The notes: a model not told the origin generated them from the letters alone. Shown: positions 24,581-34,112, counted from the stretch's first letter. The stretch: 42,830 nt of DNA from Bacteroidales bacterium (GCA_012517605.1 JAAYUS010000018.1:1-42830), one strand, 5' to 3'. A program made the numbers and translations.

Positions 24581-25393
24581 CTATCTGACAATTTTAATTT
24601 TCAATATTTTTACATCAGTAACAGGTTTATCGGATGCATCAGTTGGTACAGAGGCAATTTTATCAACAACATCAAATCCTTCCGTGACTTCACCGAATAC
24701 AGTGTAGGTTCCATCGAGACGTGGAACGCCTCCGGTTGTTTTATAAGCGTTTACCTGTTCGTCAGTGAATTTGAAATCGCCCTGTGAAGTGAGGTAATCG
24801 AACATTTTAAGCGAGGCCTTTTCCTGTACTTCACTTTCCTGAAGAGGAGTGCCGGCTCGGCGTGCACTGTCGGCAATTTGCCTTATAAGCCTGCTGAAAA
24901 TTATTTGTTTAAGATTGCTGTTTATACGTTCGGCAGCTGCAGCTATATCCTGATCAGTATATTTTTTACCCTGAACAATATAGAACTGTGTGCCTGATGA
25001 ACGCATTTCAGGATTTACATCATTCCCTTCACGTGCAGCGGCTAGGGCTCCTTTCTTATGATAGTATTCCTTACGTATCTCGGCAGGTATTGTATATGTG
25101 CTCAATGAATCAGACTGGATCTTTGTCAATCCTGAACGGGTTAGGGGATCGCCGGCCTGTATCATAAAATCCTTAATGACACGGTGAAAGGAGATGCCAT
25201 CATAGAACCCCATGTTCACAAGCCTGATAAAATTATCGCGATGGAGAGGAGTCCCATCATAAAGTCTGATGGTGATATCTCCTGCCGTAGTCTTTATCAG
25301 GACCTTTGTATTCTCATTGCCTCCCGGGGCATCGCATGAAATAAGTGAGAAAAGAAAAGCCAATGGTAAAAAGCGTTTTATGATGGTGTTCAT
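24581..25393 (-). CDS. Cyclophilin-type peptidylprolyl isomerase lipoprotein with insertion
   Basis: I start at the ATG at 25393 (MNTIIKRFLPLAFLFSLISC); the track adds 15 residues that precede the signal. The lipobox LISC indicates lipid anchoring, so it probably folds envelope proteins. Cyclophilin landmarks are present: RDNFIRLVNMGFYDGISFHRVIKDFMIQAGDP, GTQFYIVQGKKYT, and TVFGEVTEGFDVVDKIASVP. A charged, helical stretch of roughly 75 residues is inserted between GTQFYI and the VFGEV segment, which is unusual against single-domain cyclophilins but seen in Bacteroidota lipoprotein forms. Isomerase activity is expected; the insertion's role is unknown. Confidence 0.9.
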   Translation of the reverse strand: MNTIIKRFLPLAFLFSLISCDAPGGNENTKVLIKTTAGDITIRLYDGTPLHRDNFIRLVNMGFYDGISFHRVIKDFMIQAGDPLTRSGLTKIQSDSLSTYTIPAEIRKEYYHKKGALAAAREGNDVNPEMRSSGTQFYIVQGKKYTDQDIAAAAERINSNLKQIIFSRLIRQIADSARRAGTPLQESEVQEKASLKMFDYLTSQGDFKFTDEQVNAYKTTGGVPRLDGTYTVFGEVTEGFDVVDKIASVPTDASDKPVTDVKILKIKIVR

Positions 25394-25435
25394 GAAAACA
25401 GAAATTTGGTTAATAACGTTCTGCAAATCTGAGGG

Positions 25436-25443
25436 CAAAGATA
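25436..25443 (-). promoter_or_regulatory. Putative -7 box for the cyclophilin gene
   Basis: On the minus strand TATCTTTG matches TAnnTTTG, 42 bases upstream of the 25393 start. This supports starting at MNTIIK rather than the longer track ORF, which would begin inside the box region. Confidence 0.45.
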
Positions 25444-25534
25444 TTTAACTTTGGACGATACTTGAAAAAAATAGTTTCTAAATTCAAACTTTATAGAAAC
25501 TCATTGCAGCAGCGCAGGATTGCCCCATTAAAAC

Positions 25535-25542
25535 TATATTTG
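25535..25542 (+). promoter_or_regulatory. Putative -7 box for the flippase-led operon
   Basis: TATATTTG matches TAnnTTTG and lies 16 bases upstream of the flippase ATG at 25559. It is the likely promoter of the nine-gene operon to mnmG. No clear -33 TTTG was found. Confidence 0.45.
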
Positions 25543-25558
25543 CCGTCGGATTTACAAA

Positions 25559-27040
25559 ATGAAAGAAGTCAGGAAACTTGCGGGTCAGACATTAATCTAT
25601 GGTCTGGGAACGATTATCCCACGATTTTTGAATTATGCCGTTATGACCCCTTTCTATACAAGAATATTTTACAAGGAATTGGGTCAATATGGTATTATTA
25701 CCGAATTATACGCATGGATGGCCATTCTGCTTGTAATTCTGACCTATGGGATGGAAACGGGTTATTTCCGGTTTGCACAAAAAAGTGAAGATGCAGCAAA
25801 GGTTTACAGCACAACGCTTATAAGCCTGATGATTTCCTCAGTTCTCTTCCTCATCATTGTGAACATCTTCATAGAACCTGTTTCTTCAATAATGAATTAT
25901 AAGGATCACCAGGATTATATCAGGATGTTTGCAGGAATTGTTGCAATTGATGCTTTCAACGCAATTCCCTTTGTAAAACTGAGGAAAGAAAACCGTCCCC
26001 TTGTTTTCAGCACAATTAAGATCATGAATGTGGTGATCACTATAATACTGGTTGTTTTTTTCCTGAAAATTGCACCTGGCATATGGGAAAAAAGCACCGG
26101 CTGGTTCCACCAGGTATATGATCCGGATTACAAGGTTGGTTATGTTTTTCTTGCAAACCTTATCTCGAGCTTATTTACCCTGCTGATGCTGCTGCCTTTT
26201 ATTCTTGGAGTAAAATTAAGATTTGATCCGGCGTTGTGGTACAGGATGCTGGCATATTCATTCCCCCTTCTGCTTGCCGGGCTGAGCGGAACAATAAATG
26301 ACGTACTTGATAAGGTAATACTCCGACGTATGATCGGAGAAGCAGATGGTCTGGCTGTTGTGGGAAAATACGGGGCCGGATATAAAATAGGGGTGCTTAT
26401 GGCATTGTTTATCCAGATGTTCAGATTCGCCGCAGAACCATTTTTCTTTGAAAGGGCAAAGCACGCCGATGCAAAACAGACATACTCGGAAGTGATGAAA
26501 TATTTCATTCTGGCAATGCTTGTCATTTATCTTGTAGTTAATTTATATATATCGGGATTTCAATATATTATAGCTTCCTCTTACCGCGAAGCCATTATTG
26601 TCGTACCGGTTATAAGCATGGCATACCTGTTTTACGGAATTTATATAAACCACAGCATATGGTATAAGCTGAATGATATGACAATTTTTGCTGTTTACAT
26701 CACTTTTGCAGGCGCACTGGTGACAATAATCGTAAATGTCCTTTTCATTCCTTTTTACGGCTATATGGCTTCGGCCTGGGCACATATAGCATCATATGCA
26801 ACCATGATATTACTATCATTTATTTTTGCAGAAAAAAGGTATAAGGTAAACTACAATATGAAACAATATATCCCATATTTCCTGATGGCAACAGGAATGG
26901 TTATTTTCGGGCATTATTTCAAGTATCCGGGTCTGGCATCAGAATTGATGATAAATACAGTGTTTTTGCTTCTTTTCGTCGGATACGCACAATACAGGGA
27001 TAAACTAATAACAGTGTTTTTCAGTAAAACAGAAAAATGA
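25559..27040 (+). CDS. Polysaccharide/oligosaccharide flippase (MVF/MATE-like)
   Basis: A 493-residue, roughly 14-helix membrane protein of the Wzx/MOP flippase type. It opens with [31 protein letters not shown], the usual N-terminal helix-loop of lipopolysaccharide flippases, and carries the typical mid-protein [28 protein letters not shown]. Such proteins flip undecaprenyl-linked glycans across the inner membrane. The gene leads a run of overlapping genes and overlaps dut by four bases (ATGA). The specific glycan is not deducible. O-antigen or capsule genes are not adjacent, which favours a housekeeping cell-envelope glycan, but that is inference. Confidence 0.88.
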   Translation: MKEVRKLAGQTLIYGLGTIIPRFLNYAVMTPFYTRIFYKELGQYGIITELYAWMAILLVILTYGMETGYFRFAQKSEDAAKVYSTTLISLMISSVLFLIIVNIFIEPVSSIMNYKDHQDYIRMFAGIVAIDAFNAIPFVKLRKENRPLVFSTIKIMNVVITIILVVFFLKIAPGIWEKSTGWFHQVYDPDYKVGYVFLANLISSLFTLLMLLPFILGVKLRFDPALWYRMLAYSFPLLLAGLSGTINDVLDKVILRRMIGEADGLAVVGKYGAGYKIGVLMALFIQMFRFAAEPFFFERAKHADAKQTYSEVMKYFILAMLVIYLVVNLYISGFQYIIASSYREAIIVVPVISMAYLFYGIYINHSIWYKLNDMTIFAVYITFAGALVTIIVNVLFIPFYGYMASAWAHIASYATMILLSFIFAEKRYKVNYNMKQYIPYFLMATGMVIFGHYFKYPGLASELMINTVFLLLFVGYAQYRDKLITVFFSKTEK

Positions 27041-27471
27041 AAATAAAGATAATAAACAGGTCAAAACATAAACTGCCGGAATACTCAACAGAGCATGCTG
27101 CTGGGATGGATATCCGGGCAAATCTCGATGAGGATATTGTCCTGGAACCGATGAAAAGGGCGCTCGTTAAAACAGGTCTTTATATTGAAATACCGGTCGG
27201 GTATGAGGCTCAGATCCGGCCGCGGAGCGGCCTAGCCATTAAAAAAGGAATAACTGTTTTGAACTCACCCGGGACTATAGATGCTGATTACCGCGGAGAA
27301 GTGTGTATAATACTTATTAACCTTTCGGAGGAAAATTTTGTTATAAAGGACGGAGAAAGGATATGCCAGATGGTAATTTCAAGCCATGAGAAAGCAGAAT
27401 GGGTGCAGGTTGAGGAACTTGTTCAGACGGAAAGGGGAGAAGGTGGTTTTGGGCATACGGGAAAGGAATGA
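27037..27471 (+). CDS. dut: dUTP diphosphatase
   Basis: Dut hydrolyses dUTP to dUMP and pyrophosphate, keeping uracil out of DNA and feeding thymidylate synthesis. All five trimeric-dUTPase motifs are seen: AGMDIRANL (1), [11 protein letters not shown] (2), [11 protein letters not shown] (3), DGERICQMV (4) and [10 protein letters not shown] (5, with H where S is common). Full length at 144 residues. It overlaps both neighbours by four bases, so translation is probably coupled within the envelope operon. The nucleotide-metabolism role does not match the other genes, but this synteny is familiar in Bacteroidota. Confidence 0.96.
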   Translation: MKIKIINRSKHKLPEYSTEHAAGMDIRANLDEDIVLEPMKRALVKTGLYIEIPVGYEAQIRPRSGLAIKKGITVLNSPGTIDADYRGEVCIILINLSEENFVIKDGERICQMVISSHEKAEWVQVEELVQTERGEGGFGHTGKE

Positions 27472-29192
27472 TCATGAGTAAGAAAATATTTATTATCCTG
27501 TCTTTTTTTACGGCAATCTTGCTTGCAGGATCTTGCACAAGGAAAATAGTGCCTGGTCTTAAACAGGGCCAGGAATATAATCTTGCCGGTTACAACAATC
27601 TTTATATTGAGGCTATCAAACAAAAGCTACTGGGAAATATAGGGAATGCGATGGAATGCTTTGAGAAATGTATTGAGATAAATCCTGCAAGTGACGCATC
27701 TTATTACCAGATGGCCCAGATCCTGATCAGCAGGGGTGATGTTCAGGCAGGAAAGAAATTCCTGAAAAAAGCATGTGAATTATCTCCGGGTAATCTTTGG
27801 TATAACATGCTGCTGGCAGGAATATACCATCAGGAAAACAATCTTGACAGTACAATTGTATGCTATGAGAGAGCGCTAAAGGGAAACCCTGGAAAAGATG
27901 ATATTTTAATTTCACTTGCAGGTCTGTATAACGAGAAGAAAGAGTTTGGGAAAGCCCGGAGCATACTGAACGATTTTGATGAAAGGTATGGAGTTAATGA
28001 AAAGACATCGGTTACCCTTGTTGAAACACTTCTTGCTGAAGGAAGAAAAAAGGAAGCTCTTCAAAAGGTACAGAAGTTGCTTGAAGGAAGTCCTGATGAT
28101 ATTACACTGAACGGATATCTTGCTGAAATATATGGAAGTGAAGGAGATAATGAAAAAGCAAGGGACGTTTACAGCAATCTGATCAAAAGAAATCCTAATA
28201 ATCCCGGAATTCAATTATCACTTGTCAGGTTCCTGATAAAAGAAAAAAGTTATGAAGAACTTTTCGATCTTCTTAGCATAGTTATCCTTAATGATAAGAT
28301 TCCCAGGGAAGAGAAGGTTTCTCTTGTTTCAGAACTGATAGAAATTCCTGAAATAATTAAAGGTTTCAACCAGAACATGGAGCATGCATTGATGCTTCTT
28401 GAAGCTCAATACAAGGATGATGGTATTATTGTTCTTCTGAGGCCTGAATTTCTTCAAAATCAAAAGAAAAGCCGGGAAGCTGCTGCCAGGCTTGAAGAGA
28501 TCATAAAGTCATACCCTGATAACTATTTTGCGTGGGAACGTTTGCTGTTTGTGTACCTTGAACTGCGCGATTTTAAAAATCTGGAGCTAAGAGGGCAGGA
28601 ATGTGCCACAAAATTCAACCGTTCGGTAATTGCAAAGATGCTTTATGCGAATGCGGCCCTTGAAAATGGAAATTACGATGTTGCGCTTGAAGAATTGAGA
28701 AAAGCCGATATACTTGCCGGCGATAATAAGGAGATTAGGCTGCAGATAATTACTATAAGGGCTGACCTTTATTACAGGATGAAAAATTATGGCGAAGCTT
28801 TCAAAGCTTATGATGAAGCGTTGAAATTGAACAACAATGATCTTACAGTAATGAATAATTATGCGTATTATCTTGCTGAACAGGATATGAATCTGAAAGA
28901 GGCAGAAAAAATGGCGAAAATCGTTACTGAAAAGGATAAAAGCAACAATACGTTTCTTGATACATACGCCTGGGTTCTTTACAAAAGAGGAAAGGCCAGG
29001 GAGGCTGCAAGGATAATGGAAAAGATACTTGCATCGGATGAAAACAATGATGCTGAATATTATGAGCATTACGGATTTATTATGAAAAAAATGGGTCGAT
29101 GCGGGGATGCTGTAAAAAGCTGGAAGAAGGCTGTTTTACTCGATTCTACAAAAAATGAACTGCAAAATGAAATATTAAAGTGCGGAAAGTAA
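27468..29192 (+). CDS. TPR-repeat lipoprotein
   Basis: The N-terminus [20 protein letters not shown] gives a lipoprotein signal with lipobox AGSC. The remaining ~550 residues are tetratricopeptide repeats, for example [55 protein letters not shown] and [30 protein letters not shown] lipoproteins scaffold envelope complexes. The start ATG at 27468 overlaps the dut stop; MSKK at 27474 is a close alternative. It overlaps the DUF4292 gene by 13 bases. A role beside the DUF4292 and EnvC-like proteins is likely, but the partner is unknown. Confidence 0.9.
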   Translation: MIMSKKIFIILSFFTAILLAGSCTRKIVPGLKQGQEYNLAGYNNLYIEAIKQKLLGNIGNAMECFEKCIEINPASDASYYQMAQILISRGDVQAGKKFLKKACELSPGNLWYNMLLAGIYHQENNLDSTIVCYERALKGNPGKDDILISLAGLYNEKKEFGKARSILNDFDERYGVNEKTSVTLVETLLAEGRKKEALQKVQKLLEGSPDDITLNGYLAEIYGSEGDNEKARDVYSNLIKRNPNNPGIQLSLVRFLIKEKSYEELFDLLSIVILNDKIPREEKVSLVSELIEIPEIIKGFNQNMEHALMLLEAQYKDDGIIVLLRPEFLQNQKKSREAAARLEEIIKSYPDNYFAWERLLFVYLELRDFKNLELRGQECATKFNRSVIAKMLYANAALENGNYDVALEELRKADILAGDNKEIRLQIITIRADLYYRMKNYGEAFKAYDEALKLNNNDLTVMNNYAYYLAEQDMNLKEAEKMAKIVTEKDKSNNTFLDTYAWVLYKRGKAREAARIMEKILASDENNDAEYYEHYGFIMKKMGRCGDAVKSWKKAVLLDSTKNELQNEILKCGK

Positions 29193-29947
29193 CCCTTATA
29201 TCAGTATTGATAGGCATAATTGCGCTAAGCTGCTCAGTAAGTAAAAAGACCGTAAGTGAGAACCTGCCTTCCTATGAACCGGCAGGCAGCAGCTATGCTC
29301 TGAAGGAAATTTTAAGGAATAATCTTTCAAATAATGATTTTTATATCCAGAGGGCCGATGTCAGACTGACACAGGAGAATATGGCTGTAAATTTCAATGC
29401 TTCAATAAAATTCAGAAGACCTGATTCCATTCTTGTTAGTGTAAAGGCAAAAACCGGCATGGAGGCAGGAAGGGCTTTAATAACCAGGGACACTATAATC
29501 ATCAATGACAGGATTAATAAAAAAGTCATAGTTGGTGATGCAAAAAGCATAAGAAAAAAGTATGGCATTGATCCGGGATATATTTTCGCCCTGCTTGGTG
29601 ATCTTATAATCAGTGAAGCCGAATCAGTAAGGGATATTAATTGTTCAAAAGGCATGATACTCCCCACGCTGCAGGTTAACGATAAAAGGATCGAATATAC
29701 TATTGACTGCAGCAAAGGTAAGGTAGTAAAAGCTTCCTTTGAAGGAGACATAAGAAGCGGAAATATAATGATTGCGTACAGCGATTTCATTACGGTCAAC
29801 AGGATAAGGTTCCCGGAGAAGATAGAAGTGAGTGATGACATGAATAATGTAACCATCCTGATAACGATAAGGAAAATAGATATGCCATGGGAAGGACCTC
29901 TGAAATTCATTACAGGTTCAGGATACAAAACTGTTAGGATCAGATGA
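29180..29947 (+). CDS. DUF4292 lipoprotein, LolB-like candidate
   Basis: A 255-residue lipoprotein (signal ISVLIGIIALSC, lipobox ALSC) starting at a GTG inside the upstream TPR gene. The body is a beta-rich domain (VRLTQENMAVNFNASIKFRRPDSILVSVKAKTGMEAGRALITRD) that matches DUF4292, which as I recall is placed with the LolA/LolB-type lipoprotein-binding fold. In this phylum lipoprotein sorting differs from the E. coli Lol system, so a carrier or receptor role is a reasonable guess. It overlaps the EnvC-like gene by four bases. Family assignment is from sequence pattern; a lipoprotein-transport function is inference. Confidence 0.8.
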   Translation: MRKVTLISVLIGIIALSCSVSKKTVSENLPSYEPAGSSYALKEILRNNLSNNDFYIQRADVRLTQENMAVNFNASIKFRRPDSILVSVKAKTGMEAGRALITRDTIIINDRINKKVIVGDAKSIRKKYGIDPGYIFALLGDLIISEAESVRDINCSKGMILPTLQVNDKRIEYTIDCSKGKVVKASFEGDIRSGNIMIAYSDFITVNRIRFPEKIEVSDDMNNVTILITIRKIDMPWEGPLKFITGSGYKTVRIR

Positions 29948-31128
29948 AAAGATTTCTGTTATCAGCTTTTCTGGTGCTTGTTTCAACCTGTTTTCTTGCG
30001 GGGCAGTCACGTAAAGATCTTGAGGAGCAAAGAAGAAAAACACTGGAGGAGATCTCCTACATGGATAATCTTCTGACTCAGACTGCGAAGGAAAAAAAAG
30101 AGAGTTTGAATGAACTTAAGATTATAGGAAGAAAGCTTAATTTACGTGAATCTGTTTTAAAAAGTATGCAGGATGAAATATTATTATTGCTCGGAAGGAT
30201 TGACCTCAATAACATTGCCATTGAAATGATGGAAGCAGACCTTAAAGTGCTTAAAAGGGATTATCAGAATGCAATACTCAGTTCATTCCGTACATCAAAA
30301 GGCACCTCGGAAATAGCATATATTCTTTCAGCAAAAGATTTTAACCAGGGTTACAAAAGAGTGAAATACCTTCAGCAGATCACAAAGATAAGAAGACAGG
30401 AAACAGAACTGATCCAGGAGTTAAAAGCTGAAATTGAAGTTTCAAAGAAAAAAATGGAGGAGGATCTGACTAATATATCCGTTTTAAGATCTAAGGAGGA
30501 ACAGCAGCGAAATCTTTTAAAGAATGAACAGGACCGGCAGCAGAAGATTGTAAGCAACCTGAGTAATAAGGAACGTCAGCTTCAGAGAGATTTGGAGGAA
30601 AAGAAGAGGATAGCAAGGAAAATAGAATCTGAAATTTCAAAGCTGATAGCTGAGGAACGGAAGAAAACAAACACTTCGGAGATGACTCCGGAGCTAAAGC
30701 TCATTAGCGATAATTTTTATGAAAACAAGGGAAGACTTCCCTGGCCTGTTGAAAAAGGAGTGATCACAAGTCATTTTGGAATACATAATCATCCTGTATT
30801 GAAGTATGTTGTGGAAAACAACAACGACATTGAGATTACAAATTCAGGTGAAACGCCTGTAAGAAGTGTTTTCAGGGGAACTGTAGCAAAGGTTTTTTCA
30901 ATTCAGGGCGCAAATATGTCGATAATTATCAAACATGGAAAATATTATACTGTTTATTCAAATCTTGTGAATGTTACGGTAAAAGCAGGTGATAAGGTTG
31001 ATACAAAACAGCTGTTGGGTTATGTTTATAACGACAGGGACAGGGGAAATGAGGCTGTTTTGAAGTTTATGATAACAGAAGAGAAAGTAAATTTGGATCC
31101 GGAATTGTGGATTTCGAAAAAAAATTAG
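29944..31128 (+). CDS. EnvC-like murein hydrolase activator, degenerate LytM domain
   Basis: A signal peptide (FLLSAFLVLVSTCFLAGQ) is followed by a long coiled coil (about 20-240) and a C-terminal LytM/M23-type domain from near residue 265 (PWPVEKGVITSHFGIHNHPV). The active-site positions look degenerate. Where M23 enzymes have HxGID the sequence reads ENNNDIEI, and the YAHL-type motif reads YSNLV, so the zinc histidines appear missing. That matches EnvC, whose LytM domain activates amidases instead of cutting peptidoglycan itself. Likely role: control of cell-wall hydrolysis at division, with an amidase elsewhere. Overlaps DUF4292 by four bases. Confidence 0.88.
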   Translation: MKRFLLSAFLVLVSTCFLAGQSRKDLEEQRRKTLEEISYMDNLLTQTAKEKKESLNELKIIGRKLNLRESVLKSMQDEILLLLGRIDLNNIAIEMMEADLKVLKRDYQNAILSSFRTSKGTSEIAYILSAKDFNQGYKRVKYLQQITKIRRQETELIQELKAEIEVSKKKMEEDLTNISVLRSKEEQQRNLLKNEQDRQQKIVSNLSNKERQLQRDLEEKKRIARKIESEISKLIAEERKKTNTSEMTPELKLISDNFYENKGRLPWPVEKGVITSHFGIHNHPVLKYVVENNNDIEITNSGETPVRSVFRGTVAKVFSIQGANMSIIIKHGKYYTVYSNLVNVTVKAGDKVDTKQLLGYVYNDRDRGNEAVLKFMITEEKVNLDPELWISKKN

Positions 31129-31170
31129 AAATTGCATAACTTTTCAGGTTTATCTGAAAATGGCATAATA

Positions 31171-31584
31171 ATGTCGAAAATGTATAAAAGACTTAAAATT
31201 GAGTCCAGAATAGCAAACCTGAGAATCATTGAGAATGCTATTGATGAAATAACAGGAGCTGTTGGGGTAAAACAGGATGATTATGGCAAAATTATGGTTG
31301 CAGCACTTGAAGCTGTAAATAATGCCATAACGCATGGAAATAAGTCGGATCCGCAAAAGCTTGTGGATGTTGAAATTGATTTTAAAGACAATGATATTAC
31401 CATAACAGTTACTGATGAAGGGAATGGTTTTAGTCCCGATAAAATTCCTGACCCTACATTGCCTGAAAATATTGAGGAATTAAGCGGCCGGGGAGTCTTC
31501 CTGATGTCGAAGCTGGCTGATTCCATCAAGTTTAATGAAAAGGGAAACAGTGTAACAATGAGTTTCAAGGAGGTCGTTAATTGA
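31171..31584 (+). CDS. ATP-binding anti-sigma-factor-like HATPase protein
   Basis: I choose the ATG at 31171 (MSKMYKRLKIE); the track's start at 31132 is a TTG with no supporting signal. The 137-residue protein is a lone GHKL-type ATPase domain like RsbW/SpoIIAB: N box EAVNNAITHGN, G1 box VTDEGNGFSPD, G2 box GRGVFLMSKLAD. These proteins bind or phosphorylate anti-anti-sigma factors, or act as sensor-kinase ATPase modules. No sigma factor, phosphatase or STAS partner is adjacent. It ends overlapping the ybeY start. An operon with ybeY and mnmG is a recurring arrangement in Bacteroidota, as I recall. Confidence 0.85.
   Translation: MSKMYKRLKIESRIANLRIIENAIDEITGAVGVKQDDYGKIMVAALEAVNNAITHGNKSDPQKLVDVEIDFKDNDITITVTDEGNGFSPDKIPDPTLPENIEELSGRGVFLMSKLADSIKFNEKGNSVTMSFKEVVN
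31567..31574 (+). promoter_or_regulatory. Shine-Dalgarno AAGGAGGT before ybeY TTG start
   Basis: AAGGAGGT lies six bases before the TTG at 31581, supporting this rare TTG start for ybeY. Shine-Dalgarno sites are uncommon in this phylum. It lies within the HATPase coding sequence, so it could also be coincidental codon content (KEVV). Confidence 0.5.
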
Positions 31585-32006
31585 GTATTAAAATTTTCTA
31601 TGACAGGATAAATTTCAGGTTACACAGAACGGGGGAAATAAAGAAATTTCTGGAAAAGGTCATCATGGAAGAAAAGAAAATCCCGGGTGACCTTAATTTT
31701 ATTTTTACCGACGACAAATCACTTCTGGAAATTAACAGGGAGTTCCTTGGCCATGATTATTTCACTGATGTTATTTCTTTTGATTACAGCGAAAACAATT
31801 TGCTAAACGGAGAGGTTTATATAAGCATTGAAACAATAATAGAAAATGCAAGAAGATTTAATGTTCCCAGGAAACAGGAAATCATCAGGGTGATGATTCA
31901 CGGGGTATTGCATTTGTGCGGTTATAGGGATGATAATGAGGAAAACAGAAAAGTGATGCATGGAATTCAGGAGTCAAAGATAAAACAGTTCTTAGCGAAA
32001 GAGTAA
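31581..32006 (+). CDS. ybeY: Endoribonuclease YbeY (16S rRNA maturation)
   Basis: YbeY is a zinc-dependent RNase involved in 16S rRNA 3' maturation and ribosome quality control. The signature is MIHGVLHLCGYRDDNEENRKVM, where canonical YbeY has HGxLHLxGYDH. Here the two first histidines are present, but the third-ligand position (+10) is Asp, a variation that I recall in Bacteroidota YbeY. DYFTDVISFDYSENN carries the family DVLSFP-like strand. The start is TTG with a strong upstream AAGGAGGT, and its stop abuts the mnmG ATG with no gap. Confidence 0.92.
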   Translation: MSIKIFYDRINFRLHRTGEIKKFLEKVIMEEKKIPGDLNFIFTDDKSLLEINREFLGHDYFTDVISFDYSENNLLNGEVYISIETIIENARRFNVPRKQEIIRVMIHGVLHLCGYRDDNEENRKVMHGIQESKIKQFLAKE

Positions 32007-33896
32007 ATGGATTTCAGTTACGATATTATTGTTGTGGGAGGGGGACATGCCGGGTGTGAAGCAGCTCATGCTGCGGCAAAAATGGGAGCAAGGACTCTTC
32101 TGATTACAATGGATATGACAAAACTGGCCCAGATGTCATGCAATCCGGCGATGGGAGGAATTGCGAAGGGACAGATAATCAGGGAGATAGATGCTCTTGG
32201 TGGAATGAGCGGAATAGTTACCGACCGCAGTATGATACAGTTCAGAATGCTGAACAGGTCAAAAGGACCTGCAATGTGGAGCCCGAGAGCACAATGCGAC
32301 AGGCAAAGATTCAGCATTGAATGGAGAAAAGTGCTCGAGAGTACTGAACGCCTTTTCATATGGCAGGAACAGGCAAAGTCTCTTATTATCGGGGAAAAGA
32401 CGGTAAAAGGTGTGGAAACTGCATTTGGTACAAGATTCTACTCAAGAGCAGTAATCCTTACAAATGGCACTTTCCTGAATGGTCTTATGCATGTCGGATT
32501 CAAAAATATTAAGGGAGGAAGGTCAGGAGAGCAGGCATCTGTAGGTTTGAGCGACCAGTTACGCGAACTGGGATTCATTGTTGAAAGACTTAAAACAGGA
32601 ACCAGCGCAAGGATCGATGGAAGAACAATTGACTTTTCTGTCATGACCGAGCAAAAGGGAGATGAAGAGGGGAGGACTTTTTCATACTTATCAGACAAGT
32701 CAGGGATAACGGATCAGATGAGTTGTTTTATAACTCATACAAATGAAGAGGTGCATGAAGAACTTAGAAAGGGACTGGAATACAGTCCTCTGTTTAAAGG
32801 TATGATCAAAGGCCGGGGTCCAAGATATTGCCCGAGTATTGAAGACAAGATTGTTACATTTAAGGAAAGGGATGCACATCAGCTTTTTATTGAACCGGAA
32901 GGAAGAGAAACAATAGAGTACTATATAAATGGTTTCTCAAGCAGTCTGCCTTTGGAGGTTCAGCTGAGAGCGCTAAGAAAAGTCAGGGGACTTGAAAATG
33001 CTGAGATTTTCAGGCCGGGCTATGCGATAGAATATGATTTTTTCCAGCCGACACAACTTAGAAGCACACTGGAAACAAAAATGATAGGGGGTCTTTATTT
33101 TGCGGGACAGATAAACGGGACGACAGGCTATGAGGAAGCGGCGGCTCAGGGACTGATGGCAGGAATAAATGCGGTGCTGAAGATCAGGGGAGAAAAGGAA
33201 TTTGTTATGGGAAGGGATGAATCGTATATTGGCGTGCTGATAGATGACCTGGTTACAAAAGGCGTGGATGAACCATACAGAATGTTTACGGCAAGGGCTG
33301 AATACAGGGTTTTATTAAGGCAGGACAATGCTGACGAAAGATTGACAAAAAAGGGTTTTGAAATAGGGCTTGCTGATAAAGAACGTCTCGCCATCTTAAA
33401 AAGGAAAGAACAGAATATTGAAAATCTCATTCATTATCTGAAAGAAACAAGTGTTACTCCTGAGAGCATTAATGGATTTCTTGATGCTGTTGAGACAAAC
33501 AGGATCGGACAGAGAGTAAAAGCCATTACGATTGCAGCACGACCGCAGGTTAACCTTAGTGAATTTCTCGAAGAACTAAACAAGATTTCTGAGTCGGGTT
33601 TCAACTTTGACGACGGGGAATTTCCTGTTAACAGGAATGAAATAATTGAATCTGCAGAAATAAGGGTAAAATACGAAGGATATATACAGAGAGAAAAGGT
33701 AGTCGCTGAAAAAATAAAGAGACTCGAGAAAGTCAGAATACCCGACGATATTGATTATTCGGAGTTATTGTCGATTTCAACCGAAGGGAGACAGAAACTT
33801 GGAAGGATCAGACCTGATAATATTGGGCAGGCAGGAAGGATAAGCGGAGTTTCTCCCTCAGACATTAATATACTTTTAATGTACCTAGGAAGATAA
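32007..33896 (+). CDS. mnmG: tRNA uridine-5-carboxymethylaminomethyl modification enzyme MnmG
   Basis: MnmG (GidA) works with MnmE to place carboxymethylaminomethyl groups on U34 of certain tRNAs, using FAD and methylene-tetrahydrofolate. Hallmarks: FAD motif IIVVGGGHAGCEAAHAAA, LITMDMTKLAQMSCNPAMGGIAKGQI, the RCPSIEDK-like CPSIEDKIVTF, GLYFAGQINGTTGYEEAAAQG, and the C-terminal helices. Full length (629). The gene closes the nine-gene operon; a parS site follows directly downstream. mnmG is classically located near oriC in many bacteria, which fits the parS evidence. mnmE is not in the window. Confidence 0.97.
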   Translation: MDFSYDIIVVGGGHAGCEAAHAAAKMGARTLLITMDMTKLAQMSCNPAMGGIAKGQIIREIDALGGMSGIVTDRSMIQFRMLNRSKGPAMWSPRAQCDRQRFSIEWRKVLESTERLFIWQEQAKSLIIGEKTVKGVETAFGTRFYSRAVILTNGTFLNGLMHVGFKNIKGGRSGEQASVGLSDQLRELGFIVERLKTGTSARIDGRTIDFSVMTEQKGDEEGRTFSYLSDKSGITDQMSCFITHTNEEVHEELRKGLEYSPLFKGMIKGRGPRYCPSIEDKIVTFKERDAHQLFIEPEGRETIEYYINGFSSSLPLEVQLRALRKVRGLENAEIFRPGYAIEYDFFQPTQLRSTLETKMIGGLYFAGQINGTTGYEEAAAQGLMAGINAVLKIRGEKEFVMGRDESYIGVLIDDLVTKGVDEPYRMFTARAEYRVLLRQDNADERLTKKGFEIGLADKERLAILKRKEQNIENLIHYLKETSVTPESINGFLDAVETNRIGQRVKAITIAARPQVNLSEFLEELNKISESGFNFDDGEFPVNRNEIIESAEIRVKYEGYIQREKVVAEKIKRLEKVRIPDDIDYSELLSISTEGRQKLGRIRPDNIGQAGRISGVSPSDINILLMYLGR

Positions 33897-33897
33897 T

Positions 33898-33913
33898 TGT
33901 TCCACGTGGAACA
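33898..33913. promoter_or_regulatory. parS site 1 (ParB binding)
   Basis: TGTTCCACGTGGAACA is a perfect palindrome matching the general bacterial parS consensus TGTTnCACGTGnAACA at every fixed position. The palindrome extends to ATTGTTCCACGTGGAACAAT at 33896-33915. It starts two bases after the mnmG stop, in the spacer before ade. ParB-CTP clamps load at such sites to segregate the origin. Confidence 0.85.
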
Positions 33914-34112
33914 ATTGAAAAATTAATTGATTATTTATTGCATTTATTTTTATTACAGAGCCATTTTGTTACTGAGATCTGAATATTTAACGCTGCAAGA
34001 GCCTGTTTTTTATCTGTACTTCCGGATAAGATACAGGAGACGGATTACTAGAGAATCAACAGGTTAATTGCGAAAGAATTTTGATCATATAATATGTTAT
34101 TATCTTAATTCC

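Noticed and set aside
25028-25040. CACGTG-containing site near 25.03 kb, considered as parS
   Set aside because: The flanks do not match TGTTnCACGTGnAACA.
28587-29069. 160-aa minus-strand ORF in the TPR gene
   Set aside because: Antisense to TPR repeats; composition rich in Phe/Ile/Cys typical of shadows.
29341-29928. 195-aa minus-strand ORF inside the DUF4292 gene
   Set aside because: It is the antisense shadow of a clear lipoprotein gene.
31132-31170. TTG start of the HATPase gene used in the track
   Set aside because: No ribosome site or conserved sequence supports it; the ATG at 31171 fits family length.
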